Assembly: GCA_012295275.1 (NCBI GenBank)
Contig: CM022673.1
Span: 12,558,288-12,620,287, forward strand
Direction: 5' to 3'
DNA: 62,000 nucleotides
DNA from: Chrysomallon squamiferum
Lineage: Eukaryota > Mollusca > Gastropoda > Neomphalida > Peltospiridae
The position numbers and the translations under genes are program-made. This document shows, piece by piece, positions 11,591 through 23,559 of this stretch. The notes beneath the pieces were generated by a model that was not told the origin of the DNA, made no database searches, and saw only the letters and a list, made by a program, of their open reading frames with translations. Position 1 is the first letter of the stretch. Every line of letters starts with the position of its first letter.

Positions 11591-12000
11591 GCTTGAAAGA
11601 ATCTCTGCTAAGTAATCTGTGAAGACAAATCGAAAAGCGTGCAGTGATTTGTTTAACGACTCCTAATGAAGACCACTTCGAGGTTTGTGTTCAGAAAACA
11701 GGAGTTACCTGGTTTGTCGCGTGAGGAGAAGACGATAATCAATTACTCTTATTAAAATCCTTCTCAAGTATCCCGGTGTGCTGGCTGATTCCAAAACGAG
11801 ATATACTGGTCTACAGAAATCAATTAGGAATCACATAAAAGAGTGATTAATCGTACATATATTCTTTTGTGTGTGTTTTTTTTTTTCTTCTTTTTCTTTT
11901 TTGTGTAAAAGGTCACCAAGCAGATCAATTATAGGACTTGTCTGATAAGAAAGGATTAAGCTCAGAAGTTCAGACTGTTACGTTCCCCATTTGGCACTTC
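11591..12000. other. Complex sequence, no gene recognised
   Basis: No open frame with protein character. A T/C-rich run sits at 11876-11905. Confidence 0.5.
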
Positions 12001-12350
12001 TGTCTGATACTCTATTTCTTCCTTTTTTATTATTTACTTCTGTCCATCTTTCTTTCATTCCTCTCTATATCACGTTTCTATTTTCTATTTTCTATATTCA
12101 CTGTCCTTCTCTCATTCCTTTTATACTTCAATATATCTATGTCTCTGTCGTTCTATCTGTCTATATATTTATCTGTGTTTCCAATCATTTATATCTACCT
12201 ATCAATCGATGAATATATGTATTTATTTATCTATCTGTCTACTTATTTCTTTCTTCCTTGACTCTCTCTTTCTTCCTCATAACTCTTCACTCACTCATCT
12301 TGTGTTTTTTCTCCCATTTTCTCCATCTTTCCTTCTATCTCTGTGCGTCT
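12001..12350. repeat. Pyrimidine-rich TCTA/TTTC low-complexity tract
   Basis: Irregular TCTATCTG, TTTC and TATC words. The overlapping 107- and 73-codon frames rich in Leu, Ser, Tyr and Phe come from this composition. They could mimic a membrane protein but show no codon structure. Confidence 0.85.
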
Positions 12351-12592
12351 TAATATAGTTTAAATATTTATAAAAATATTTCTATTTGTTTACGTAAAGC
12401 CATTTATAACCAAAACAAACCCCAATTCGAAATGAAAACCCACAAAAACAATAATGTGTTTCTCAATGTCTTAACGACACAAGTAATTACATTTCTCTGA
12501 TTTGTCTTTTATTTTTAAATGTAGCCAGTTAATGTGTTGTTTTATTTTTAACTATTTTGTTTAAAATGATCGAGCAAGAAAGTAACAACAAG

Positions 12593-12620
<28 letters not shown>
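12593..12620. repeat. Poly-A tract (28 A)
   Basis: Uninterrupted A run. No clear retroposon body upstream. Confidence 0.97.
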
Positions 12621-12623
<3 letters not shown>

Positions 12624-12781
12624 TTCAGACGTAAATATTGATGTAATGTAAATTACATAATAAAGTGGGTTTTTTTTATATATATTTCTGTTGTTTTTGT
12701 TTCTTTGTTTGTTGTTTGTTTCTTTGTTTTTGTTCTGGGGGAGGTGTTTAATTCTACTGTTATTTTTGTAAAATTCTTCTT

Positions 12782-12805
12782 CATTATTATTATTATTATT
12801 ATTAT

Positions 12806-12840
<35 letters not shown>

Positions 12841-12917
12841 ATAGTAATATCATTATTATTACTAGTAGTAATAGTAGTAGTAGTAGTAATTTTATTATTG
12901 TTATTGTTGTTATTTTA

Positions 12918-12956
<39 letters not shown>

Positions 12957-13084
12957 ATTGTTATTATTGTTGTTATTATTATAATTATTATTGCTATTTT
13001 GATTATTAATGTTACTACTGTTGTAGTTAATATTATTTAATTATTATTATTTTTATTTTATCATCTTCATCATCATCATCATCA
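12782..13084. repeat. Compound (ATT)n / (AGT)n / (ATT)n / (CAT)n microsatellite
   Basis: ATT units at 12782-12806, AGT units at 12807-12840 and 12860-12890, ATT variants to about 13035, then CAT at 13063-13084. The poly-Ser/poly-Ile frames on both strands are artefacts. Confidence 0.97.
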
Positions 13085-13181
13085 CTCATCACTTATCTTC
13101 ACAAACTTTCACTGTTTACAAAAAATCACTACTATGCCCTTTTTAACCTGACAAGCCAGCAGAGCATCACTTTCCTAAAAT

Positions 13182-13803
13182 AATATGTTTGATAAACTAT
13201 GTAGTATATGTTTAATAAACTATGTATTATATGTTTGATAAACTATGTATTATATGTTTGATAAACTATGTATTATAAGTTTGATATACTATGTATTATA
13301 TGTGTGATATACTATGTATTATAGGTGTGATATACTATGTATTATATGTTTGATAAACTATATATTATATGTTTGATAAACTGTTATTGTATGTGTGATA
13401 AACTATGTATTATATGTTTAATAAACTATGTACAATATGTGTGATAAACTATGTATATGTTTGATAAACTATGTATAATATGTTTGATAAACTATGTATT
13501 ATGTGTGTGATAAACTACGTATTATATGTGTGATAAACTATATATTATATGTTTGGTAAACTATGTATCATATGTGTGATAAACTATGTATTATATGTGT
13601 GATAAACTATGTATGATATGTTTGATATACTACACATTATATGTTTGATAAACTATGTATATTATGTTTGATAAACTATGTATTATATGTGTGATAAACT
13701 ATGTATATTATGTTTGATAAACTATGTATTATATGTGTGATAAACTACATATTATATGTTTGATAAACTATGTAGTATGTGTGTGATAAACTATGTAGTA
13801 TAC
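13182..13803 (+). repeat. 23-bp minisatellite, ~27 copies
   Basis: The core GTTTGATAAACTATGTAT recurs about every 23 bp over 622 bp. Variants alternate TTTGATAAAC with TGTGATAAAC or GATATAC, and a few units lack TAT. The TTTGATAAAC part is a near-palindrome. Stops in every frame rule out coding. Confidence 0.97.
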
Positions 13804-14600
13804 TCTTGCAGTTATTGATGATGTTGTGAAACTCCAGTCACTTCGCGTCAGACACAATAGCTGACAAGTAACAAGAGGAAAACACAATTATGTAAGGATA
13901 ATGGATTTGGTATCTACATCATTTCACGGTTGGGTGAAGCTTGCACAGATTTGTATGAGAAATGAATTGTGTTATGCAAGGACGTTATGAAAACAGGAAT
14001 TTTGGACGAAGACGCTGTTTCGTAGTATTAATGAATTGTGAAATGAAATGTGGCAATATCGTCTGAGTTGGTTTTGTGCTTTAATGGAATTTCAGCTGAA
14101 AACCATCTCCCTATTTCATATCCAGGTTTATTCTGTTAGAGAGTATAACTAAAGAAAAACGTACAGCAGAAAAATGTAGGCTAGACTGGGTGATGTTTGT
14201 TGGCCTAGGATGGTTATGGGTGCACGTGTAAAATTTACTCTTATTTTGAAGGAAAGTTGGTTGAAAGAGGGTTGTCGTGGTCTTATAATGGGATTCAGAA
14301 TAACTTATTGTGGGAAATCGAGGTAAGTTCAAATCTGAGAGAAAACCGAGGTCCGCGAAATCGAGGATCAGCAGTACATTCCTGACTTGGAAGTCGCATG
14401 TGAACAAATAAAGTGTGAAATGATCGTATTTTACTCAGGATTACTGTAACACAACGATCAAAAGATCATTACTTGACAGTTACTACAATCAGATATAAGA
14501 TTGTATTTCAGTGTGTGGGAAGAAATGTCTTGTCTATAGAGAACGTGATAATTCTGAATTTGATCAGGTCAAAATGTTAATATGGTGAAGGGAATGAACA
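13804..14600. other. High-complexity sequence with one unsupported ORF
   Basis: The minus strand of 14111-14407 stays open for 98 codons from an ATG. The product has no recognisable motif, signal peptide or membrane segment, and no splice or transcription signals support it. The sequence is non-repetitive, so this is one of the few places where a short unknown gene cannot be dismissed outright. Confidence 0.3.
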
Positions 14601-14752
14601 AGAGAGAGAGAGAGAGAAAGAGAGAGAAGGAAAGAGCGAAAGTTGTATAATGAAGAAAGGGAGAGAAATGAGATGGCGATTTACAGTGGAAAGATGGCTC
14701 ACATAAACAGACAGAGAGTATTAGAGCGACATATATGTATATATACGTGAAC

Positions 14753-15565
<813 letters not shown>

Positions 15566-15590
15566 GTGTGTGTGTGTGTGTGTGTGTGTT
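15566..15590. repeat. (GT)n microsatellite
   Basis: About 12 GT units. Confidence 0.97.
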
Positions 15591-15770
15591 ATAGACACTG
15601 GTATGTGTATACATGTGTATGTATATGTCTTCATATGTCGCGTGGACCAAAACGAATGCATTGAACATTAACAAATGATATGTTTAAAAAAAACCCCCAA
15701 AAACTAAAGATTGATATTGTCCGCGAAAATCAAAATTATCCAAATTAGATATTAAAAATTGCACTTCCAG

Positions 15771-15801
<31 letters not shown>

Positions 15802-15864
15802 CGCCACATCAATTCACTTAGTGGGCTGCAGTGATAGATTTAAAAAAAAAAAAAAAAAAAAAAA
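15771..15864. repeat. Two poly-A tracts 49 bp apart
   Basis: A22 at 15771-15792 and A23 at 15842-15864. No element body could be assigned to either. Confidence 0.95.
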
Positions 15865-15944
15865 TTATTTCAGTCGTTTTAGTCTTGATTTTCTTCACAT
15901 AACATCTAAGGGCGCTGTCGAGTTCGGAAACGGGACGTTCACCG

Positions 15945-15961
15945 ACTAAAGATGGCGCGTC
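15945..15961 (+). promoter_or_regulatory. YY1-like word AAAGATGGCGCG
   Basis: The word matches much of the metazoan YY1 site (AARATGGCGGC). The same 12 bases occur at 4891-4902. Its ATG opens a 23-codon frame that ends in TGA and has no recognisable character. Neither a promoter nor a transcript is shown. Confidence 0.2.
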
Positions 15962-16083
15962 ACAAGAATAATGAAGGAATTTCCCGGATAAAAAATGGAA
16001 TGCATCATTACAAAACAAAATGAATAAAATGATTAAAAATAAATAAATAAATAAACAGTCCACTGAGAGAAAGTGGGAAGTGA

Positions 16084-16209
16084 CGACGTAAATCAGCGAG
16101 TACACAAGAGAACGTTCAACACGTGGAGGCAGTTGTCGACTTCCAGGAGGACAATCCAGGAATCCTCAGAGAAGAAGAAGTGCGTCCTAAATTCCTGAAG
16201 TGGGAATAG
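16084..16209 (+). other. Short coding-like open segment (weak)
   Basis: 42 codons stay open from after a TGA at 16081 to the TAG at 16207. The last 26 read VVDFQEDNPGILREEEVRP and then KFLKWE, with a GC-richer third position than the flanks. There is no ATG and no good acceptor (no pyrimidine tract). The antisense of the same codons is also open, which weakens the case because both strands cannot be selected. No family is recognised. Confidence 0.13.
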
Positions 16210-16353
16210 TCCTTTGAAATTCAGAATGGTGAAGAAAGCTTTTTTGATCATTTCAAATTTTGACTTTTGTTTTATGTAAAAACTCCTTGTTTGTTGTTGG
16301 TTTTGGGCGTTTTTTGTTTGTTATTTGTTTGTTGAAATTAGGTGTCAAAATTC

Positions 16354-16358
16354 CGTGT

Positions 16359-16392
<34 letters not shown>
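16354..16392. repeat. (GT)n microsatellite
   Basis: About 19 GT units with one TATG interruption. Confidence 0.98.
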
Positions 16393-16479
16393 TGGTGTGT
16401 GCTTAAACATCAGTCCTATATCTTTTAAGGATGAAGCCTACAAAGTTTACGTTATGATATATAAATATTTTTAAAGAAA

Positions 16480-17060
16480 AATATAAAGATAATAATAACA
16501 ATTTTTATGGAATAGTATATATTAAATAACATTACAATTTCACTGACAATATAATAATTGTAAGCTACAGCTTTATCTATAATTAAATAAATAACAATCG
16601 ACATTTAAATGGCATTTAATTATAAAACGGTAACAGAACAATTTTTATGTATTATAATAATAACATTAGACCATGAATATATTTTCTGACTATACTAAAA
16701 GATTTCGTGAAACAAAGTACAAATGACGTTTTATTCATTCCACTCATGAATAAGATATTTTAAAAACTTTACGCAATGATGTAAATGGTCCACAGATAAG
16801 TAAAGATGACAAGTTACAAATTTTATGGAAATATAATTATACGTGTTATTTTAACTGACATAAAAAGGAGAATGATATACATATTTACACAACAGCGTTG
16901 TCGCAGTTTTCGTATACATACGGCAATCATCAGTTGTAATAATTTATAAATAACTTCTTCTTTAAAAAATGATACGGGTAACTACATTATTTATGGAACG
17001 GCATATAAATAGAATAAATACTCCCCCGACAGAGAAAGACTGGAAATAACAATGAAATAA
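16480..17060 (+). repeat. Degenerate tandem repeat, ~140-180 bp unit, about 4 copies
   Basis: The phrase ACAATTTTTATGGAATA recurs in decayed form near 16498, 16637, 16817 and 16984. Each is followed by TATA/AAATA words and then a (C)TGAC(A/T) phrase 40-50 bp later. Divergence is high and boundaries are uncertain. Confidence 0.45.
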
Positions 17061-17239
17061 TAAAAACTAAACGAGATATTTCTTGCTTACGAATTCTCAG
17101 AAACAAAATTGCTATGAACGATTCGTTAAACTGGATGAGCAACATGTGATCAATAAGTACATTCGTTATTTATAGCACCACTTTAAATTTATCGCTTTGA
17201 TGTGTATTTTTAATTTTGTTGCTACCATGGAAACCAGAC

Positions 17240-17380
17240 AACCTTTCTTTTCTTTTCTTTTCTTTTTTCTTTTATTTCTTTTTTTTTTTTTTTGTTTCTG
17301 TCTAGACGTCATTAAACAGCTTCTTGTGGGGTTTTGTTTTTATTCCTGTTTTGGGTTTTTTTTTTTTTCTTTTTTTTTCT
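17240..17380. repeat. TTTTC / poly-T low-complexity tract
   Basis: TTTTC words followed by T runs near 17280 and 17357. The 61-codon Phe-rich frame is an artefact. Confidence 0.9.
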
Positions 17381-17461
17381 GATCAGCAAAATGTAATTTG
17401 AAATAAACCAAAAAAAAAGTATGAATCAGATCTAAATATCAAAATGCTCATTACAGTGTGC

Positions 17462-17530
17462 GAATCTAGTGCACTGTTTTAAAACTTTGAGGTTTTAGGA
17501 TCGAACCCTGGCTAGGATTTAACCATTAAC
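17462..17530 (+). mobile_element. Possible tRNA-derived SINE fragment
   Basis: GGATCGAACCCTGGC (17498-17512) is a good Pol III B-box match, and TAGTGCACTG about 30 bases upstream could be a poor A box. No tail or target duplication is recognisable. Confidence 0.4.
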
Positions 17531-17636
17531 AAAGGAAAGTTTAAACGACAATATGTACTATTCTCTCTATCCTCTTGTTCTCTTTTTCTCTTCCCTCCAT
17601 CAATTCATATCTCTCTGTTGTCCCTCTAGTTCATCA

Positions 17637-17718
17637 GGTCTCTCTCTTTCTCTCTCTCTATATCTCTCTTTATCTCTCTCTGTCTATCGCTCTATCTCTA
17701 TCTCTCTCTCTCTCTCTG

Positions 17719-17789
<71 letters not shown>

Positions 17790-17820
17790 ATCTCTTTCTC
17801 TTTTTCTTTCTCTCTCTCAC
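17637..17820. repeat. (CT)n microsatellite with degenerate TCTA flanks
   Basis: Pure CT from about 17724 to 17786, flanked by TCTA/TCTG variants. The Ser-Leu frames over it are artefacts. Confidence 0.98.
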
Positions 17821-17939
17821 ATCATTTCTTTTTCTCGCATTTTTCTTTTTCCTTTCTTTCTTCCTGTTAACCTCAGGCTCTCTTTTCATCTTTCCTTTAA
17901 TTTTTATATTTTTCATTTTTAGTTTTTCTCTCTTTCTTT

Positions 17940-18280
17940 CGCTCAATCCCCTTATAATCTATCTATGTCTGTGTATTTGCCGCATAACGTTTTCTGCGGC
18001 TTGTAAAAACATAGTCTTTATTATCGCGTAATCTTCTTGGTTCATGGCGGTGAGTTCAAGATATTGTGAATGTTGACCTCATTTGACCACGAAGAGAAAC
18101 ATGCAAGTATATCCTAGAATGTATCAGCGTATAATACATCACAAGCTTGATGACATCACTGCTCTGTTTAGATATATAATACGTGTTTCATACTGTTTAA
18201 TTGTAATGCCATACGTTACAAATTAAACTGTTTTCTACTGACGACAGCTATGAACATCAGACATACATAAAAAGAGATAT
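17940..18280. other. Complex sequence, nothing recognised
   Basis: No open frame, RNA gene or repeat that I can support. Confidence 0.55.
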
Positions 18281-18284
18281 TCTG

Positions 18285-18550
18285 GAATAAGACAGACAGA
18301 CTGTTATGTAGATAAGTAGAGACACTGAAAGACAGATCGATGGATGGATGTACATACAAATAAACAGAGAGAAAAACAGACAGACGAAAATAAAAATAAA
18401 TAGATAAAAAGGGCAGTCAGGCTGAAATACATACGTACACATAGAGACCGGACAGACTAATTTACAAATAGTAGACAGACAGACACACAGATAGAAGTGT
18501 GGATGGATGCATGGATATACAGAGAAGAGAGACGTAGGCAGACAGGTTTT
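18285..18550. repeat. GACA/GATA/GATG-rich cryptic repeat
   Basis: Purine-rich strand with loose 4-bp periodicity (GACAGACAG, GATGGATG). The minus-strand 101-codon Cys/Leu-rich frame arises from it. Confidence 0.75.
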
Positions 18551-18618
18551 ATTGTTAAACAAATAATGTTGTTTATATGTACTACATTATATTAATTACC
18601 ACTAATTATATTTATAAT

Positions 18619-19166
18619 CAATGGTACCTTGACTTACGAGTTTAATTGGTTCCGTGACCGAGCTCATATCTCAATTTGCTCGTATGTCAAAACAATATCC
18701 CCCACCAACTTAAAGTTATTGAAATACAATTAATCCTAATCCGTTCCAGCCCCCAAAACCACCCTATTTGTTTAGATTTGTTTTTCTTTCTTTTTCTTTT
18801 TTTCATGTTTTTCTCTGAATTCAAGCTTTAATTCATGGACATCATCCGCTTCTTCTCATCATTGTCCTTTACATTCACTTTCTTAGGATCCATGGTCAGA
18901 AATAAGAAATTTGGCAAAATACTACACAAAACCCGAACACAACACAACAGAGCTTCTGCGGCGAGTTAACCAGTGAAGTAAACGAATGAGACGCGGGGTG
19001 CTGGCCGGATGTTGTTTTGTTCGTTGAGCCAACTAGTGGCGGCGTATCTGAAACTCGCTCGTAACTCGAATACTGGCTCGCAACTCAAAGCAATAAATCG
19101 CTTGAGCGACTGCTCGTAACTCCAAAAATTCGTAAGTTGGGGCGCTCGTAAGTCGAGGTACCAGTG
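18619..19166 (-). mobile_element. Non-autonomous Tigger-like (Tc1/mariner superfamily) DNA transposon
   Basis: Terminal inverted repeats are CAATGGTACCTTGACTTACG on the left and CACTGGTACCTCGACTTACG on the right, reverse-complemented: 18 of these 20 bases match. The subterminal zones repeat CTCGTAACTC/CTCGTAAGTC words. The element reads on the minus strand, with its 5' end at 19166, an untranslated leader to 18894, then a relic of the transposase N-terminus (separate entry). At about 548 bp it is an internal-deletion derivative of an element that should carry a roughly 1.5-2 kb transposase gene. TA lies next to the right end; a clean TA duplication is not visible on the left, probably through decay. 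The family call rests on the ends plus the coding relic. Confidence 0.82.
18788..18893 (-). pseudogene. Relic of Tigger transposase N-terminus, frameshifted and truncated
   Basis: From the ATG at 18893 the minus strand reads MDPKKVNVKDNDEKKRMMSM and then N and a stop at 18828. One base lost after MMS moves the continuation to the next frame, which reads ELKLEFREKHEKKKK. The pattern of basic leader, MMSIELK, EKHE is, from memory, what starts Tigger/TIGD1-like transposases just before the CENP-B-type helix-turn-helix DNA-binding domain. Sequence after EKHE runs into an AAAG-rich tract and non-coding DNA, so the helix-turn-helix, CENP-B and DDE catalytic domains are absent. It cannot make an active protein. 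Confidence 0.75.
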
Positions 19167-19429
19167 TATGTATACATACATTCTGTTGCGTGTGTGTGTG
19201 TGTGTAACATCCTGTTGTATATATAGAGACTAATAATAATTTGGGTTTTTTTTAAAATATTTTTGTGACATATGGATATATTTATAGTTTAAAAATTCTT
19301 ACAAAAATCTCTTTTCATCCATGATGATTCACAAGCGGCAAAAAAGCAAGAAAAATAATGTCCTATGGGAACGTCTTAAGATAGCAAAAAAAATTACCTT
19401 ATAGATAGAAAGAGAGAAGACAGACAGAG

Positions 19430-20405
<976 letters not shown>

Positions 20406-20407
20406 TC

Positions 20408-20705
20408 TTTTTTTTTTTTTTTTTTTGTCTATGGAGCGGTAGGGAAGAACGAGCGACCGTTCTCAGTGCACAGACGAAGATATTACCAGCTGCGTCCTCC
20501 TGGTCAGAAACTACGTGTTAAACAATGACAACTACTACGACGGGTTTTTGTTTGGGTCTGTTTCTTTTCTTCTTGTTTTTTGTTTGTTGTTTGTTGTTGC
20601 TATCTTTTTTTTTTTTTTTTTTTTTTTCATTGTTTTTTTTAATTTTTTTAATTTTTAATATATCTTGGGGTTTGTTTGCTTTTTTTTTTTTTTTTTTTTT
20701 TTTTT
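20408..20705. repeat. Three poly-T tracts in T-rich DNA
   Basis: T runs at 20408-20426, about 20606-20628 and about 20681-20705, joined by TTTG/TTTA words. Poly-Phe and poly-Lys frames are artefacts. Confidence 0.95.
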
Positions 20706-20814
20706 GATTTCGTCTGTTTCTAATGAGCAAAAAGATGTGTGATATACCTGATGACTGTTAATAACACTTTGTTTTTCATTACACAAATTTTCAGTTACCA
20801 TTTGACGTCTCTGT

Positions 20815-21037
20815 TTATTTATATATTTATTCATTAACTTACTTATTTATTTATTTGTTTATTCATTCATTCATTTATTCATTCCTTCTTTCTTTCATTT
20901 ATTTATTTACTCATTTATTCATTTATTTATTTTTATTTTATTAATTTGTTATTTTTGTTGATATGAAATTAAGTGTTTATTTATATTTACTTATTTTATA
21001 TACATATTTACAGCTATATCAAATTTCATACACACAA

Positions 21038-21072
<35 letters not shown>
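20815..21072. repeat. TTTA/TTCA tract followed by (CA)n
   Basis: Irregular TTTATTCA words to about 20990, then about 16 CA units at 21040-21072. Confidence 0.93.
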
Positions 21073-21073
<1 letters not shown>

Positions 21074-21307
21074 CTGTATATGTATCTTCTGACAGATAGA
21101 AAGTATTATATTGCTATATGTTTTTACAGATTATACAGGTCGAAGAAATGGGTGGGAATTAGAAACAAACAAAACTAATGATAAAATAAATATTACGTCA
21201 TAATTCAAAACGTCATATTCGTTAATTCTACCAAAAAAAAAATGGATGTGAAAGTGTGTTAGTTGTCTTTTCTTTCCATCTACATTAGATCACTTTCGCT
21301 CTATCTG

Positions 21308-21309
<2 letters not shown>

Positions 21310-21393
<84 letters not shown>
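21310..21393. repeat. (CT)n microsatellite, pure
   Basis: About 42 uninterrupted CT units. Confidence 0.99.
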
Positions 21394-21396
<3 letters not shown>

Positions 21397-22200
21397 CACT
21401 CTGTTAACATTTTGACATGGCCAAATTCAGAATTATCACATTCTCTGTAGATAAGCATTTCTTCCCACACACATACAAAAACAAATCTTATATCTGATTG
21501 TAGTAATTGTCAAGTAATGATCTCTTGATCTTCGTGTTCTATAATCATCATTAAAATAGCATCATTTTCACACTTTATTTATTCCTTTTGACGAACGACA
21601 AAGACCTTCCCGTACACGAGTATTATTTATATTTTAAAATGCGAGAGCAAACTGCTACCATAAGTTACGTCGCAACGCGAATAAACGAATGAATGAGCGA
21701 ACGATTGAATAAATGAATGAATGAACAGTTCAATGACCTCTCAAACATATGGATGTGTCATTATGATACCAGAAACGAAAGCATCTGCCATATTATCAGC
21801 TAATGTCCAATATTAGCAGAAAGAAATTTATATTATGTTCCTTCCCAGAAACAGGGAAATTTATACTGAGGGTTTTGATTAATCAGTTATTATATAAGTC
21901 ATTAGTGGCTCATTACATCATAAAGCAATGCTCTGGCCATTGACCTACACAGTTTATTATAATATATGAAGTAGGAGGTGTCACGAACTGCACGAAATAA
22001 AACGGTTGATAATTAACAGCAGTAAATGTAATAACAAAACTAACGTCTGCACGTGTTATAAAAACAATCGATAATACACAGTAACTGTCAAAACAACCAA
22101 CAGTAGGCGTTATCATTGTCGTTGTAGTTGTTATTACTACTAGTACTAAGACAATGACTACTGCTACGGCCTTATTATTCCTCGTACTTTCTGTTATTTT
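21394..22200. other. Complex sequence, no gene recognised
   Basis: A minus-strand 67-codon frame (21913-22116) has no recognisable features. A short GAATGAAT/GAACGAAC patch sits at about 21685-21725. Confidence 0.45.
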
Positions 22201-22207
22201 TTATTCC

Positions 22208-22208
<1 letters not shown>

Positions 22209-22238
<30 letters not shown>

Positions 22239-22262
22239 TTTGTTGGTTTTGTTATTGTTATT

Positions 22263-22343
<81 letters not shown>
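22209..22343. repeat. (TTG)n / (TTA)n compound microsatellite
   Basis: TTG units at 22209-22230 and 22265-22295, then TTA units at 22296-22343. Confidence 0.97.
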
Positions 22344-22525
22344 TAACATAAGCACTTAACAGACGAATCATTAATTAATATATAAGCCACCAATTGCAAA
22401 AGTCCGAGTGAAACAAGAAACTAACGATTACAATCAACATATAACACAAAACAACCATCAACCATAAACAGAGATTGTGTTAATATTTTTGTATTTGATA
22501 ATACACAACACTAGGAAGTCTCACC

Positions 22526-22547
22526 CTTCTTAGATTCGTCTAAGAAG
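22526..22547 (+). other. Perfect 9-bp hairpin with TTCG loop
   Basis: CTTCTTAGA-TTCG-TCTAAGAAG. If transcribed as plus-strand RNA the loop would be UUCG, an exceptionally stable tetraloop class, although the closing pair here is A-U rather than the optimal C-G. No T run follows, and the context shows no gene. Confidence 0.75.
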
Positions 22548-23248
22548 ATCAGAAATGGCCAACGTAGAGGATTTTTTCTCTCTCTCTCTTGTTTAGTGGT
22601 TTTGTAATTTGTTCTGACAGAATCGGAGAAGGAAAAAGACATCGTTTCTGCTATAAATGTCAAAACAAAACGCCCACATTTCAGTGATATCGAGTACTGT
22701 CGAGACAGAAATATTTTCAGTTATATGACAATTATTTGAGCAGTCTAGAATCGGTGGCAGTCGGTGACTGCAGTCGATCTTGAAATACAGATCATTATAT
22801 TATTAGAGACGAAAAAAGGTAAAAATGAATTCAGATTAATTATCAAGTTAGTATTTAAGATTTTCGAAACTTTAGTTAGATCAGTAATTACATTTTTCGA
22901 TACAGATTAGAGGATAAAATTTTGAAAACTTTAAATAGAACAGTAGTTGGTAACGATTCTGGAAAATGTAAATATATTACAAATAAATGATCTTCGTGTC
23001 TTTAGATATAATTATTACTAAATAATTTTTTTAGTAATTTTTAAATAAACTGACATTAAAGTAAAAATTCTTTCTCTTCCTTTGAACATCATAAAAAGTT
23101 TAATTAAAATAACTTCATTAAAACTTTCTTATTATTTTTTTTTCATTTTCTTCTTCTTTTATATATTAATTCGTAAGGTGATAAATTTATTAAAATGATA
23201 ACACCTGTATTACAATAACGATACTTTCAGTTTATGAGTACTAATAAA
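22548..23248. other. AT-rich complex sequence, no gene seen
   Basis: Two similar phrases (TTCGAAACTTTAGTTAGATCAG near 22863, TTGAAAACTTTAAATAGAAC near 22921) hint at an old duplication. No open frame of note. Confidence 0.45.
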
Positions 23249-23284
23249 TAACACGTGAAATAACACGTGAAATAACACGTGAAA
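23249..23284 (+). promoter_or_regulatory. Triple tandem CACGTG E-box, 6-bp spacers
   Basis: The 12-bp unit TAACACGTGAAA is repeated three times without a mismatch, placing CACGTG at 23252-23257, 23264-23269 and 23276-23281. The spacing of six bases between boxes is the arrangement known from tandem E1-E2 elements bound by CLOCK:BMAL1-type bHLH-PAS dimers. A short 12-bp tandem repeat by chance is the alternative. Confidence 0.45.
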
Positions 23285-23355
23285 GAAAACCAACACAAAC
23301 GTGTAGTAGCTGCTCACTGTTAACTGTTTCCGTTCTGTTTGTAACCTGGCACTGC

Positions 23356-23383
23356 CACGTGATTGATTACGTAATACTTCCGG
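23356..23383 (+). promoter_or_regulatory. Clustered CACGTG, TTACGTAA and ACTTCCGG sites
   Basis: Within 28 bp: CACGTG (23356-23361), TTACGTAA (23367-23374, the palindromic PAR-bZIP/D-box consensus) and ACTTCCGG (23376-23383, reverse of the ETS consensus CCGGAAGT). They lie about 75 bp downstream of the triple E-box. No transcript start is demonstrable. Confidence 0.35.
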
Positions 23384-23559
23384 TAACAGGTAACTAAGTA
23401 ACTTGAAAGCATGATATTAAAGAATTGAAGAAATTTAATTTAGTATTTTAATTCTTATATATATATATCCTTTGATATATATAAGTTTTATATGTAACTT
23501 CATCACTAATTAAGTAGTTGTCATAGTAGAGGTAGCGTATTACTAGCGGCAATAAAAGT

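Noticed and set aside
11938-12261. 107-codon hydrophobic frame resembling a membrane protein
   Set aside because: Composition comes from a TCTA/TTTC low-complexity tract.
14111-14407. 98-codon minus frame in complex sequence
   Set aside because: Non-repetitive, but no recognisable domain, no splice or promoter signal, and such lengths occur by chance in 62 kb; kept only as a note.
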